A program made the translations under genes and the position numbers. DNA of 64,000 bases from Desulfosarcina alkanivorans (GTDB lineage Bacteria > Desulfobacterota > Desulfobacteria > Desulfobacterales > Desulfosarcinaceae). The notes under the pieces are model-generated. The model did not search any database and had not been told where the DNA came from. It saw only the letters and a list, made by a program, of their open reading frames with translations. Of this stretch, positions 1-8,681 are shown piece by piece. The first letter of the stretch is position 1. Each line of letters begins with the position of its first letter. The stretch lies in NCBI RefSeq assembly GCF_009688945.1, contig NZ_AP021874.1:5208001-5272000 (forward strand), written 5' to 3'.

Positions 1-762
1 GAGTTGGTCGCAGATCCGATCATAGTGGGCGTAATGTCCACAAAAAAGGTCTCCGTTGATGCCGGACATGGAACACATGCTGTCGGCCAGATAGACCATC
101 GCGGCTGCCTCGGGAATATCGTCCACCCCATCGGTTAGATGGTGATTTTGGATCGTGCCGACCAGCGCCCGGCTGAAGTTCCAGTTGCCGGCAATTCGGC
201 CGCCCAGATGCGCATGATCGATACCCAGTGCCAGGCGCTCGGCTTCGACCAGGCTCAGGCCCTCGGCCGCCATGGCCCTTCGGATGGTCGGCATGGCCTC
301 ACCCGTGTGCCGATCCAGTACGATAACGCCGATATCTTTTAACAGGGCCGCCGTGAAAACGATGTGTTTTTCCGAAACCCCGACTTTTTCGGCGATGGCC
401 CTGGCCATGAGTGCGCAGGAGACGGATTGTTTCCACAGTCGGCCCGTTTCGAGTCCGTAACCCTTTTGGGCTGCTTTGAGCGGTTTGGTCACGCTGTTGA
501 GCAGCACCATTTCAACCACCCGTTTGAGCCCCAGCAGAACCACCGCATCATGAACCGAGTCCACTTTTTTTTTGAACCCGAAAGCGGCTGAGTTGGCCAG
601 TTTCAGAAGGTTGGCGGTCACCACGGGTTCGTAAAGAATCAACTCCGTGATCTCCGAGACAGGGACTTCCGGGTCGTCGGCCAGATCCATCAGCTGGTGA
701 ATCACCTGGGGTACCGGCTCGATCCGTTCGCTTTCTTTCAGTAACAGATCCAGTGACAGCAT
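1..762 (-). CDS. HDOD domain protein (3' end outside window)
   Basis: The reading frame enters from the left edge and begins at an ATG at 762, behind an AGGAAAG ribosome-binding site; 254 codons are visible and no stop lies in the window. The N-terminal half reads as an HDOD domain: a leader with PVPQVIHQLMDLADDPE, then ANLLKLANSAAFGF and DAVVLLGLKRVVEMVLL, followed by a helical stretch (LLKDIGVIVLDRH) typical of the HD-like fold without a complete HD phosphohydrolase motif. HDOD proteins are usually signalling outputs linked to c-di-GMP, motility or stress and have no demonstrated catalytic activity. The partner is unknown. The family call is firm; the function is not assigned. Confidence 0.85.
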   Translation of the reverse strand, partial: MLSLDLLLKESERIEPVPQVIHQLMDLADDPEVPVSEITELILYEPVVTANLLKLANSAAFGFKKKVDSVHDAVVLLGLKRVVEMVLLNSVTKPLKAAQKGYGLETGRLWKQSVSCALMARAIAEKVGVSEKHIVFTAALLKDIGVIVLDRHTGEAMPTIRRAMAAEGLSLVEAERLALGIDHAHLGGRIAGNWNFSRALVGTIQNHHLTDGVDDIPEAAAMVYLADSMCSMSGINGDLFCGHYAHYDRICDQL

Positions 763-1186
763 GCCGTCTTTCCTTTTTTTTACCTCTACCCTTTTTCGAT
801 CATCAGTTCAACCTCAGTCCATGGCGGTGACCCGTATTCGACGACGCTTCCCGCAATGAGCCGGCCTGTCCTCCCGGACCTCAAGGGGTAAAAGGCCCTC
901 GGCCAGTGATAGAATGACACTCCTAAATCCTCCCCATCCGATTGCAGTTGAAACATGCATCGAAGCCCTTACCCTATTGCTATATCTTCATTTCTTTTCA
1001 TTTCGTGGTGTGCGCGAAGCGGACGCATCACACGAAAGCAGCCATTAACGTGTGGCGTCCCGGCTTCAGCTTTTCACGTAAACCCAAAAACTGAGGTTGG
1101 CGGCAGACGCGGCGAAGCAGGGAAACCGACCCGGAATGATTACGCGTCGAGGGAAGGTGCGGATTCGAAACAAAGGGGGGGCGTGC
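763..1186. other. Intergenic stretch, no gene recognised
   Basis: Several short open frames overlap here on both strands, but none has a convincing ribosome-binding site together with a recognisable protein. One hairpin-forming stretch is visible around 1000-1036 (gtggtgtgcg paired near cgcatcacac). No tRNA, riboswitch consensus or transposon end was recognised. The stretch separates the minus-strand HDOD gene from a small plus-strand frame. Confidence 0.4.
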
Positions 1187-1465
1187 ATGATCGATGATAC
1201 ACCTTATCTCATTGTGGACAATCAGAAACTTGTACCCGTCAACCGCAGATCGGGAATCAGCCGGACATCTGCCGACTTTTCAAATCCGGCGGATCTGCCA
1301 TTCGGTGTGGTCGATCGGGTCACGATCTCAAGGGAGGGGCTGGAAAAAATCAGGCGGCAGCGAACCCTTTTCGAAGCCGAGCCGTCCCCGTTGTCGCCCG
1401 CATCCGGGAAAACGTCAGCTGCCGGGATTTCCCTTCCGGCAGAGGCGAGGAGACCGCGTGGCTGA
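1187..1465 (+). CDS. Small hypothetical protein (92 aa)
   Basis: An ATG at 1187 follows a G-rich stretch (aaaggggggg) that could act as a ribosome-binding site. The product has no signal peptide or membrane segment. It contains the segment GVVDRVTISREGLEKIRRQR, which recalls the DRVxLSxxG stretch seen in the FlgM protein of this window (35015-35332) and in short proteins near flagellar genes; this is a weak visual similarity only. The C-terminal third is low in recognisable structure. It may be a real small regulator-like protein or a chance frame in GC-rich DNA. Confidence 0.35.
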   Translation: MIDDTPYLIVDNQKLVPVNRRSGISRTSADFSNPADLPFGVVDRVTISREGLEKIRRQRTLFEAEPSPLSPASGKTSAAGISLPAEARRPRG

Positions 1466-1765
1466 CCCATATGGCCCTGCCGCCGGGATACGACTGGCCC
1501 CGATGTCCCGGCCCATGGAGGCACCCCCGGGCAATGTCCGCCCCGTGGACTTCCTTCGCGCCCCGGTTCTTTTTCCAAAGTGTAAAAAGAGCTGACATCG
1601 GGCCCATGGTTCAGCGGGGGCCTCGCTCCTTGAAAGCACAAAAAAACACACAAAACCGGATAGATATATTCATTCTTATCCTTGGCACAGCCATTGCGAT
1701 TCGCTTGGTAATGACCGTTGGTGGCAGCACATTCATTTATATGTGAACAGATAAAGGAGGTCGCC
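1466..1765. other. Intergenic leader upstream of the cytidylate kinase-like gene
   Basis: No protein-coding signal was accepted here. The GC-rich first half gives way to an AT-richer second half from about 1625, which carries a sigma-54-like promoter (listed separately) and the strong ribosome-binding site AAAGGAGG just before the ATG at 1766. Confidence 0.4.
1683..1698 (+). promoter_or_regulatory. Candidate sigma-54 (-24/-12) promoter
   Basis: TGGCAC, five bases, then TTGCG: this matches the sigma-54 consensus TGGCAC-N5-TTGCA/T with the required GG/GC spacing, differing only in the last base. It lies about 68 bp before the ATG at 1766, in an AT-rich patch without a gene. It would drive the three-gene unit cytidylate kinase-like protein, kinase-like protein and universal stress protein. 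No enhancer-binding site was identified. Confidence 0.5.
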
Positions 1766-2506
1766 ATGGCTGGAAATTACGTTCCGGGAACCTATGCCAA
1801 GCGAAAACCCGGCTCCGAAAAACTGGTGGGGCATTATGTCCGCCAATGGGAAAAACGGCAGTTGGCCCTAAATGCATCCGAACAGGCGGCTGCGGCACCG
1901 CTTGAACTGCCGCCCTGTATTGCCTTTTCCAGGAAGATTGGTGGAGGCGCGCTGGAGATTGCAGACATCGTGGCCGAAAAGCTGGGATACCGGGTGGCGG
2001 ACCGGGAACTGATCGAGCAGATTGCCAGCCAGTCCAACATCAGCGAAAAGGCCATCGCCTATTTTGACGAACGGTTTCCGGGATACGTCAACCGGACACT
2101 GAAATACCTGTTCGGTGAAAAGGCGTTTATCGACAGCGACTATTCCAGGCATCTGATCAGTGCCGTCATTGCCATCGCGGGCCTGGAACCGACCATATTC
2201 GTCGGCCGGGGAACCCATCTGATTCTTCCGCGTGAACGGGTTCTGGCCGTGCGCTGTATCTGCTCCGATGCACGCCGGGCCGGTCGCATCGCCGATATCA
2301 TGAAGATCGGCAAGGCTGAAGCCGAAAAAAAATTGTCCGGCATCGACAAGGAGCAGGCGGCCTTTTTCAAAAAAGTGTTCGGTAAAAAAGCGGCTTCGCC
2401 ATACGAGTTTGACATGGTGATGAACCTGGATCATTTTTCAAGACCCGGGGATGCGGCCGACATCGTTGCCCTGGCATTCGATAAAAAATTCAAGGATGCC
2501 GGTTGA
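1766..2506 (+). CDS. Cytidylate kinase-like family protein
   Basis: The 246-residue product contains the signature order of the cytidylate kinase-like family (Cytidylate_kin2): AFSRKIGGGALEIADIVAEK near residue 50 (the degenerate phosphate-binding segment), LGYRVADRELIEQIA, FVGRGTHLILP and a C-terminal helical lid rich in lysine (KKLSGIDKEQAAFFKKVFG). Members resemble CMP kinase but often occur next to signalling genes and their substrate is mostly unproven. The start at 1766 follows AAAGGAGG. The stop overlaps the start of the next gene by 11 bases, so the two are probably translationally coupled. Inference: a nucleotide-dependent signalling or stress role with its neighbours. Confidence 0.8.
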   Translation: MAGNYVPGTYAKRKPGSEKLVGHYVRQWEKRQLALNASEQAAAAPLELPPCIAFSRKIGGGALEIADIVAEKLGYRVADRELIEQIASQSNISEKAIAYFDERFPGYVNRTLKYLFGEKAFIDSDYSRHLISAVIAIAGLEPTIFVGRGTHLILPRERVLAVRCICSDARRAGRIADIMKIGKAEAEKKLSGIDKEQAAFFKKVFGKKAASPYEFDMVMNLDHFSRPGDAADIVALAFDKKFKDAG

Positions 2507-3497
2507 TCGCCTCCCGCCGGAGAGCCGTTCCGCCCTGACGGCAGTGACCACCGACGAGGCCATTTCGCAGCGCGTCGCCACCTGGTTTCCGAGTCTTGCC
2601 GATCGCCGCCGGTACCGGTGCCATACCGATGCCACCGATTTTTACCGGGTGGATTACGGCGATGTGCTGATCCTGGACGGTCGTCCCTATCTGATCCTGA
2701 ACAATGCCAAAGAAGGCCGTTTTGGGCTGGATGACCAGGAAAAGTTCTGGGTAAAGCGCGCCGTGGACCTGGAAAGCGGTCAGCGAAAAATAATCAAGCT
2801 GGTATTTTACGAACAATTCACCGCCCACATCGGAAACATCGCCTTCGACTGCTTTCGCAGCCCCCGCAAAGAGGCGCGGATCCTGGGCCGGGTGGCTGGC
2901 CATCCTCATTTCATGCAGGGCTTCGCCACCTTCGACAGCCGGGGAAACATTATTCGTGTGCTGGATTTCATCTACGGGAAATCCTTATACGACACCATCG
3001 AAGAGATGGCCGGCAGTCACCGGACCTATTTTTATAATGACTTCCCGGTAATTTTCGATCGGTTCAAAGCATGTATCGAAGCGATCGGCTATCTTCACGC
3101 CCGGGGAGAGAAGCACGGCGACATCAGGCGGGATCATATCATTATCGACCGTGAAAGCGGCCATTACCGATGGATCGATTTTGATTTCAACTACCGCCCT
3201 CGTGAAAACATATATGGGTACGATCTGTTCGGCATCGGCAACATCCTGATCTACCTGACCGGCAAAGGGGATCTGCTTGTGCCGGACCTTTTTCGACGGG
3301 CCCATCCGTCCATCGGCAGGCTCACCTCCCGGGACCGCAACATTGTCTTCCATCATCGGCTGGCCAACCTGAAAAAAATCTATCCGTATGTGCCTGAATC
3401 GCTGAATCGCATTCTGTTGCATTTCTCGGTGGGCGCCAACTGGCATTACGAACACGTCGATCAGCTTCTTGAGGATCTGGCCCGGGTTTCTCTTTGA
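2496..3497 (+). CDS. Divergent protein kinase-like protein
   Basis: The 333-residue product is kinase-like. A lysine in RKIIKLVF (about residue 101), a helix-C glutamate in RKEARIL (126), a catalytic-loop HGD (207-209) and a DFD in place of DFG (228-230) are visible, followed by GYDLFGIGNILIYL, which resembles the helix-F region. The catalytic loop is unusual: the Asn normally five residues after the HGD aspartate is His214, and an Arg sits where HRDLK has its Lys. The first 90 residues have no recognised domain. The chosen ATG overlaps the preceding gene by 11 bases. It could be an active but atypical Ser/Thr or small-molecule kinase, or a pseudokinase. Confidence 0.65.
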   Translation: MPVDRLPPESRSALTAVTTDEAISQRVATWFPSLADRRRYRCHTDATDFYRVDYGDVLILDGRPYLILNNAKEGRFGLDDQEKFWVKRAVDLESGQRKIIKLVFYEQFTAHIGNIAFDCFRSPRKEARILGRVAGHPHFMQGFATFDSRGNIIRVLDFIYGKSLYDTIEEMAGSHRTYFYNDFPVIFDRFKACIEAIGYLHARGEKHGDIRRDHIIIDRESGHYRWIDFDFNYRPRENIYGYDLFGIGNILIYLTGKGDLLVPDLFRRAHPSIGRLTSRDRNIVFHHRLANLKKIYPYVPESLNRILLHFSVGANWHYEHVDQLLEDLARVSL

Positions 3498-3536
3498 GCG
3501 GTTATCGGCGGGTCAAACCCGTTTTGAGGACGTTGA

Positions 3537-3998
3537 ATGGACCGTTTAATGCGCCATCATATGGTCATTGCCGTAGACGGATCGGAAAATTCCCGGCGCG
3601 CCGTGGAATATGTCGGGTCGTTCCTGGGCGGGCTGGCAGGATATACCGTAACCCTGCTGAACATCATTCATGCACCGGAAGGGGATTATTTTTCATCACC
3701 ACAGGAGCGCGAACGCTGGATCGGGGCTGGCCGTGAGAAAGCGGAAAAATGGCTGGCCGGCTATCGGGACCTGCTGGTTGCAGAGGGGTTTTCTCCCGGT
3801 GACGTGGCCATCCGTATCGCCCAGCGGGACGGTCCTTCACTGGCACGGCTGATCCTTGAGGAATTGGCGTCGCTGGATGCCGGAACCATCGTTGTGGGCC
3901 GACAGGGTCTGTCTCCAAAGGAGGAGTTCCTTTTCGGATCCGTTTCCAGGCAAATTGTCAGCCATGTCCGCAGGCGCACCGTTTGGGTGGTTCAATAA
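3537..3998 (+). CDS. Universal stress protein, UspA family
   Basis: The product is 153 residues, a normal single-domain Usp length. It begins MVIAVDGSENSRRAVEY, the typical first strand and Asp, and carries the ATP-binding pattern G-x2-G-x9-G-S near its C-terminus (GRQG, nine residues, GS), so it belongs to the ATP-binding Usp subgroup. Usp proteins are cytosolic and help cells survive nutrient, oxygen or redox stress; the exact action is unknown. It lies 39 bases after the kinase-like gene on the same strand and probably shares its transcript. Confidence 0.9.
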   Translation: MDRLMRHHMVIAVDGSENSRRAVEYVGSFLGGLAGYTVTLLNIIHAPEGDYFSSPQERERWIGAGREKAEKWLAGYRDLLVAEGFSPGDVAIRIAQRDGPSLARLILEELASLDAGTIVVGRQGLSPKEEFLFGSVSRQIVSHVRRRTVWVVQ

Positions 3999-4097
3999 CA
4001 CCACCTGGCATCACTTGTTTATTGGTTCGCATTGATGATATCCTGCCTGCCATCTTCTTTGCATTTTCAGCAGGATTGCCTGCAAGGTCTCACAGCC

Positions 4098-4391
4098 ATG
4101 AATATCGAACTTGATCTCACCCGCCATTGTATCGAAACGGCACTGAAGCGCCGCAGCAATGCCGCCATGTCCCGCTATTTCAAGGCGAAAGCCGGGAAGA
4201 TCAACCTGGAAAAGGAACTTGAACTGCTCGAACAGGCCCTTCTCGCCTTTGATTTTCAACAGTTGAGAAGCCGGTGGCCGGTTCTTTCCGGCGGCAGTGA
4301 CGCCCGCGTTGTTCTCGCCCGGGATGGCGCCGGACAACCCGGTCTGATTTTTGAGAACACCGTCATCACCCCGCCGGCCACCCTGCGTTGA
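4098..4391 (+). CDS. Hypothetical protein (97 aa)
   Basis: A small, probably cytosolic protein with an amphipathic helical N-terminal half rich in charged residues (TALKRRSNAAMSRYFKAKAG) and a C-terminal half ending in a short strand-like segment (GLIFENTVITPP). The ATG at 4098 was chosen over one 66 bases upstream because the upstream extension is not protein-like. No signal peptide, membrane segment or recognised domain was seen. It lies 99 bases after the Usp gene on the same strand. Confidence 0.55.
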   Translation: MNIELDLTRHCIETALKRRSNAAMSRYFKAKAGKINLEKELELLEQALLAFDFQQLRSRWPVLSGGSDARVVLARDGAGQPGLIFENTVITPPATLR

Positions 4392-5083
4392 CCGGCGACG
4401 CCATCACCCGGGATGGTTTTCCACCGCCGGTTCCCGTTTCGAAAAACCGATCTGGACCGGCCGGGGGATGCCGCCCCTGCGACGGTACCCGCAGGGGGGG
4501 GGGCGATGGGTTGTGCAGGCTTTCCCGGCAGGTCCAACGGCGACCCGCCGATGGGCAGATATGGCCCGGTTGGGCAAGAACGACCGGGGAAAAAAAACAA
4601 CCCGCCGAAAAAACCGGTGTCGTATCTGCTTTTTTAACAAAAATTTTAAGTGGTTATGATTTTGTGCCGTGTGTGTACGGTAGTTGCATGTAACCTCTTG
4701 GTTCTTAATTTTAAATGGTATGAAAGCCAGAACATGTCGGAATCCACTGCACTGGTGCCCGTCCCCTTTTTTGCCCCGGTTCGGGCCGGCGCCGATTCGT
4801 CTTTCAAGTTCGGTGAACCCACCGGCGGCCCCTTGCTGCTGGAGCAGGGGGGCCGCACGGTTGCATCTGAACCGGACGATGGAATGGCCTACCGACGTGA
4901 CGGCCGTCTCGTCGGTGATGCCTGCATCGGCATGATCGTCAACCTTTATGTTTGAGCCGACGCAAACCTTTTCCGATGCGCGTCGGCGATTAGCGTTGAC
5001 CCCGCGTTTCATTCCCGCTATTAAGCCCACGATTTCGGACGCTGTCCCGCTGACCAACCTCTGAACGGCATCACAGGCTGTCA
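4392..5083. other. 692-bp stretch without a confident gene
   Basis: The stretch starts GC-rich with a run of nine G near 4494-4502, becomes AT-rich around 4620-4725, then GC-rich again. A 73-residue plus-strand frame starting at 4734 is open but has a poor ribosome-binding site and no recognised similarity, so it is not called. The AT-rich part could carry a promoter for the downstream permease. No RNA gene or mobile element was recognised. Confidence 0.4.
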
Positions 5084-5851
5084 ATGGAATCCTTGTCCCT
5101 TTATGCACTTTTCTGGCTGTGGCTTGCCGGCCTGCTTGCCGGGTTCGTAGACAGTATCGCCGGCGGCGGCGGAATCATTTCCCTGCCGGCGCTGCTCGCC
5201 GCCGGCATGCCGCCCCACCTGGCCCTGGGCACCAACAAACTCCAGGGCACCTTCGGCAGCATGACCGCCGCCTTTACCTATTCGCGCAAGGGGCTGGTCA
5301 GCCTGCCTGAAATTCCCGCGGGCGTCATCTTTACCGCCCTGGGCGCACTGGCCGGGACGGTCACGGTCCAGGTGCTTTCCCCGGATTCCCTCCGGCACAT
5401 TATCCTGATCCTGTTGGCCGGTGTTTTTCTCTACACCCTGTTTTCACCGGATCTGGGCCGGCTGGACCGACGGCCATCCATGGCCGCACCCGTTTTTTTC
5501 GGCTGTGCCGGACTGGTTCTGGGGTTTTACGATGGATTTTTCGGTCCGGGAACCGGGGCGTTCTGGACGATTGCCCTGGTCGCTGTCCTGGGGTTGAATC
5601 TGAAAAAAGCCACCGCCCACACCAAAATATTCAACTTCACCAGCAACATCGTGGCATTGGGGGCTTTTTTTGCCGGTCATCAGGTGGTGATTTCCGCGGG
5701 CTTGCTGATGGGCGCGGGGCAGATGCTCGGGGCTTTTGCCGGATCCCGGCTGGTGATCCACAAAGGAACGGGGTTTGTGCGCGTTTTTTTTCTGGTTGTG
5801 GTGGCGGCCACCATCATCAAGATGGCCCATGCGACCTATGCCGCCCAATGA
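5084..5851 (+). CDS. TSUP family (TauE/SafE) membrane permease
   Basis: The 255-residue product is strongly hydrophobic with about seven to eight predicted membrane segments. It carries the family hallmarks GFVDSIAGGGGIISLPALL near the N-terminus, GTNKLQGTFGS, and in the second half YDGFFGPGTGAFW, the internal repeat of the first motif. TSUP proteins move sulfur-containing anions, sulfonates or other organic anions across the inner membrane; the substrate cannot be told from sequence. No sulfonate or sulfite enzyme adjoins it. It is convergent with the dihydrouridine synthase gene. Confidence 0.85.
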   Translation: MESLSLYALFWLWLAGLLAGFVDSIAGGGGIISLPALLAAGMPPHLALGTNKLQGTFGSMTAAFTYSRKGLVSLPEIPAGVIFTALGALAGTVTVQVLSPDSLRHIILILLAGVFLYTLFSPDLGRLDRRPSMAAPVFFGCAGLVLGFYDGFFGPGTGAFWTIALVAVLGLNLKKATAHTKIFNFTSNIVALGAFFAGHQVVISAGLLMGAGQMLGAFAGSRLVIHKGTGFVRVFFLVVVAATIIKMAHATYAAQ

Positions 5852-5969
5852 GGGCCAGGACGTCCGAACCAGAACAACATCTGCCTGGCTTCCCTGTCTC
5901 TATGGGCTGATCCTCAGCCGATGGCCTGCCTGCCGATCATTTTCTGCCTCGAATTGAATCACGCCGGCG

Positions 5970-6992
5970 TTATTGAAAAAAATTCATGTTGGGCCGGACA
6001 ACCGTCTCCGGATTCCCGCTGAAAAATGAATCCAGTTCTCCCCGCAACGCCTTTAAATCGGCTGCATTGCCGATGCGTTTGAAAAAACTGTGGGCGAACT
6101 TGAAATTGGCGCTGTAGTAGAGGGCGAATTTTTTGTACCGCCGCAGCGCCCGACGGGCATCGAAATGCCGCTCCATCAGATCCAGCAGCGCAATGGCCGT
6201 GCGCCGGTAGATGCCGGGATCGGGAACCCGCACCCCGGCCATCTGGGCCATGATCCAGGGGCGGGCGATGGCCATCCGGCCGATGGCCACGCCGTCGCAC
6301 CCCGTGGACGTCAGCATGCTCAGGCAATCGGTTTCATCAAACACGTTGCCGTTGCCCAATACCGGAATGGATACGGCCTTTTTGACCTGCCTGATATAGT
6401 CCCAGCGGGGCGGTCGGGAGCGCCGATCCGGGGCGACCCGGGGATGAAAGGTCAGGGCATCGGCCCCGGCACGCTCGAACCGGCGGGCCAGTTCCACCGG
6501 AATGGCCGGGTCGTTCTTCCATCCCGTGCGAAATTTGACGAACAAGGGGATCGATACGGCCCGGCGTACCGCGTCCACGATGCGGGCGGCCTGGTCCGGC
6601 GACTTCAGCAGGGCCGCGCCGCACTGCTGTTTGCAGATGGCGGCCACGCTGCAGCCGAAGTTCAGGTCCACCCCGTATACGCCGTTGTCTTCGACAATGC
6701 GGGCCGCCGTGGCCATGATCGCCGGGTCCGCGCCGAAGATCTGCATTACCAGATGGTGACGCTCCGCCTCCCGCCAGCGGAAATAGGCGGAACGGCCCGG
6801 TGTTTCCCGGGGGATTCGGCGCGCACTGCACATCTCCCCGAAGAGAAGGCCATACCCGCCGAAACCGGCCAGCAGTTCACGAAAGGCGATATGACCCAAA
6901 AAGGTCATGGGCGCCAGAACCAGCCGGCGATCAATGGTGGTCCCCGCGATGGCCAGGGGGCGATTGAGTCGTGAAACCAGCTCTGTCATCAT
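5970..6992 (-). CDS. tRNA-dihydrouridine synthase
   Basis: A 340-residue FMN-dependent Dus family enzyme that reduces uridine in tRNA D-loops. APMTFLGHIAFRELL near residue 28 corresponds to the flavin-binding start. DLNFGCSVAAICKQQCGAAL around residue 110 is a variant of the NxGCP catalytic segment: the active-site Cys is kept, but the proline and lysines that usually follow are replaced. VKFRTGW, LTFHPR, VLGNGNVFD and VAIGRMAIARPW match the barrel strands and the FMN-phosphate site. It lies 13 bases downstream of fdhD on the same strand, so the two are probably co-transcribed. The subfamily (A, B or C type) is not assigned. Confidence 0.85.
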   Translation of the reverse strand: MMTELVSRLNRPLAIAGTTIDRRLVLAPMTFLGHIAFRELLAGFGGYGLLFGEMCSARRIPRETPGRSAYFRWREAERHHLVMQIFGADPAIMATAARIVEDNGVYGVDLNFGCSVAAICKQQCGAALLKSPDQAARIVDAVRRAVSIPLFVKFRTGWKNDPAIPVELARRFERAGADALTFHPRVAPDRRSRPPRWDYIRQVKKAVSIPVLGNGNVFDETDCLSMLTSTGCDGVAIGRMAIARPWIMAQMAGVRVPDPGIYRRTAIALLDLMERHFDARRALRRYKKFALYYSANFKFAHSFFKRIGNAADLKALRGELDSFFSGNPETVVRPNMNFFQ

Positions 6993-7005
6993 CGTCGGGC
7001 CGGCC

Positions 7006-7812
7006 CTATTGCGGCCAGGCCAGGCGGTGGGGATGGCAATAGACCATGAGGCTGTCGTCTTTTCCCAGCGAGGCCAGGGTCATGTTCAGCGCCTCGGCCA
7101 GCCGGACAGCCAGTGCGGTGGGTCGTGAAATGGCCAGGATAACGGGAATTCTCGCCCGGGCGGCTTTTTGAACCAGCTCGTAGCTGATGCGTGAACTGAG
7201 GGTCAGCAACCGTGCCTGATCGAGATTCCCGTCGAGAAAAAGGCTCCCGATGGCTTTGTCCAGCGCGTTGTGACGGCCCACATCCTCGGCGACGGAAAGC
7301 GGGTTGAGGGCATGGTCATAGATAGCGGCGCCATGGGCGGCCCGGGTTTTATCCCGCAAGGGCTGGTGGTCGCCCAGCCGCAGCAGGCAGCCCAGCGTCC
7401 CCGTGCCGTCCAGCGGGTCGAGGTCCGCCACGGGGGAGAGCGCCTGGACCAGATCGGCGACGATCGTTTTGCCGCAGATGCCGCAGGAGGTCTGGCTGAT
7501 ATAGGTTCGCCGATCCAGATGGTCGGCGATGCGCCTTCGCCTCGCGTCGGTCACGGTGACGGTGACCACATTGGTGTCTTCACCGTCACAGAAAGCAATG
7601 TTGGCCAGGTCCCCGGGGGCGTCCACGATGCCTTCTCCCAGGCAAAAGCCGGCCACGTGGGGCTTTTCGGCGCCCGGGGTGCGCATGACGACGGCATAGG
7701 GCGACCCCTGGACACGGATGGACAGGGGTTCTTCGCCCACGAGGGCGATGGCTCCGGATTCGGTCCGCCCGTTTTTTACAATGCGGATTCGGCGATCATG
7801 ACTGTCCACCAT
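7006..7812 (-). CDS. fdhD: Formate dehydrogenase accessory sulfurtransferase FdhD
   Basis: The 268-residue protein shows the FdhD pattern: EEPLSIRVQGSPYAVVMRTPG, HVAGFCLGEGIV, the conserved SCGICGK with the CxxC cysteines at about 110 and 113, and AEDVGRHNALDKAIG followed by SSRISYELVQKAARA. FdhD transfers sulfur from the cysteine desulfurase IscS to the Mo- or W-bis-MGD cofactor, which activates formate dehydrogenase. No formate dehydrogenase subunit lies in the window, but two tungstate-type transporters do, which fits a W-dependent enzyme elsewhere in the genome. It precedes the dus gene in a likely operon. Confidence 0.95.
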   Translation of the reverse strand: MVDSHDRRIRIVKNGRTESGAIALVGEEPLSIRVQGSPYAVVMRTPGAEKPHVAGFCLGEGIVDAPGDLANIAFCDGEDTNVVTVTVTDARRRRIADHLDRRTYISQTSCGICGKTIVADLVQALSPVADLDPLDGTGTLGCLLRLGDHQPLRDKTRAAHGAAIYDHALNPLSVAEDVGRHNALDKAIGSLFLDGNLDQARLLTLSSRISYELVQKAARARIPVILAISRPTALAVRLAEALNMTLASLGKDDSLMVYCHPHRLAWPQ

Positions 7813-7951
7813 AAGATTTTCCTTCAGCTGTGTGGGGTTGTTGCCGCCGGTCGCCGGCTGATGGTTCCGTCTTTCCGGGCAGACCCTAATTATAAGGATT
7901 CACCCATGGTTGTCCACGTCTTTTGCCAAAAGGGCCCCGCACAGTTTTTTC

Positions 7952-7979
7952 TTGACAACGGGATGGGAAAGTTTAATAT
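7952..7979 (+). promoter_or_regulatory. Sigma-70-type promoter of the rplU operon
   Basis: TTGACA (7952-7957), a 16-base spacer and TAATAT (7974-7979) form a near-consensus promoter. It lies about 55 bases before the rplU start and reads into rplU-rpmA-obgE and the genes that follow on the same strand. Confidence 0.75.
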
Positions 7980-8034
7980 TTCTTATTTTTTGAATTCAGG
8001 ATGATGGATTTGGTATACACAGGAGGGCAGGAAC

Positions 8035-8346
8035 ATGTACGCAGTGGTTGCCACAGGCGGTAAACAATATAAGGTCGAGGAAGGTGACATTCTCAGGGTT
8101 GAAAAGCTCGCCGGGGACGTGGGGTCATCGGTCGATTTCGACAAAGTCCTTATATTTTCCGACGGCGAAAATGTCAAGATCGGCCAGCCCGATGTAGACG
8201 GGGTAACGGTTCACGGGCAGATCGTGGCCCAGGGCAAGAGCAAGAAAATCATTGTTTTCAAATATAAACGCAGAAAACGGTATCGCCGCAAGCAGGGTCA
8301 TCGCCAGCCGTTCACGGCCGTTCGCATCGACCGCATCGAGGCGTAA
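8035..8346 (+). CDS. rplU: 50S ribosomal protein L21
   Basis: The 103-residue product is a full-length L21: MYAVVATGGKQYKVEEGD at the N-terminus and FKYKRRKRYRRKQGHRQPF near the C-terminus, the rRNA-binding basic stretch that binds 23S rRNA. The ATG follows AGGAGGG. It heads the conserved rplU-rpmA-obgE block, with a consensus-like promoter immediately upstream. Confidence 0.98.
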   Translation: MYAVVATGGKQYKVEEGDILRVEKLAGDVGSSVDFDKVLIFSDGENVKIGQPDVDGVTVHGQIVAQGKSKKIIVFKYKRRKRYRRKQGHRQPFTAVRIDRIEA

Positions 8347-8426
8347 TTCTTTTTCCGAAACACCTGCAAGGGTTGCCGTTCGATCGTCATTCGGTTCGGC
8401 GCCCTTTTGTTATTGAGGAGAAAACC

Positions 8427-8681
8427 ATGGCACATAAGAAAGCAGCCGGTAGTTCCAAAAACGGTCGGGATAGTAACTCCCAGCGCAGGGGAATCAAGCG
8501 CTATGGCGGGCAGGATGTTCTCGCCGGCAATATTCTGGTCCGCCAGGTTGGCACCCGGATCCATCCCGGGGTCAATGTGGGAATGGGAAAGGACTACACC
8601 CTGTTTGCCCTGATCGACGGTGTCGTTACCTATGAACGGAAAGGCCGGGACCGTAAACAGGTCAGCGTCTATGCCGCGTGA
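8427..8681 (+). CDS. rpmA: 50S ribosomal protein L27
   Basis: The 84-residue product starts MAHKKAAGSSKNGRDS and continues RRGIKRYGGQ and VRQVGTRIHPG, the standard L27 sequence. The N-terminal tail reaches the peptidyl-transferase centre. The protein starts directly at the mature-type sequence with no Firmicute-style cleavable leader. The ATG follows TGAGGAG. The stop codon overlaps the GTG start of obgE. Confidence 0.98.
   Translation: MAHKKAAGSSKNGRDSNSQRRGIKRYGGQDVLAGNILVRQVGTRIHPGVNVGMGKDYTLFALIDGVVTYERKGRDRKQVSVYAA

Noticed and set aside
1000..1186. Possible cyclic-di-GMP riboswitch upstream of the small frame at 1187
   Set aside because: The region has hairpins and a GGGAAACC-like string, but the GEMM core and tetraloop-receptor arrangement could not be matched.
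4734..4955. 73-residue plus-strand frame
   Set aside because: Poor ribosome-binding site, no recognisable protein features, and GC-rich DNA opens many such frames.
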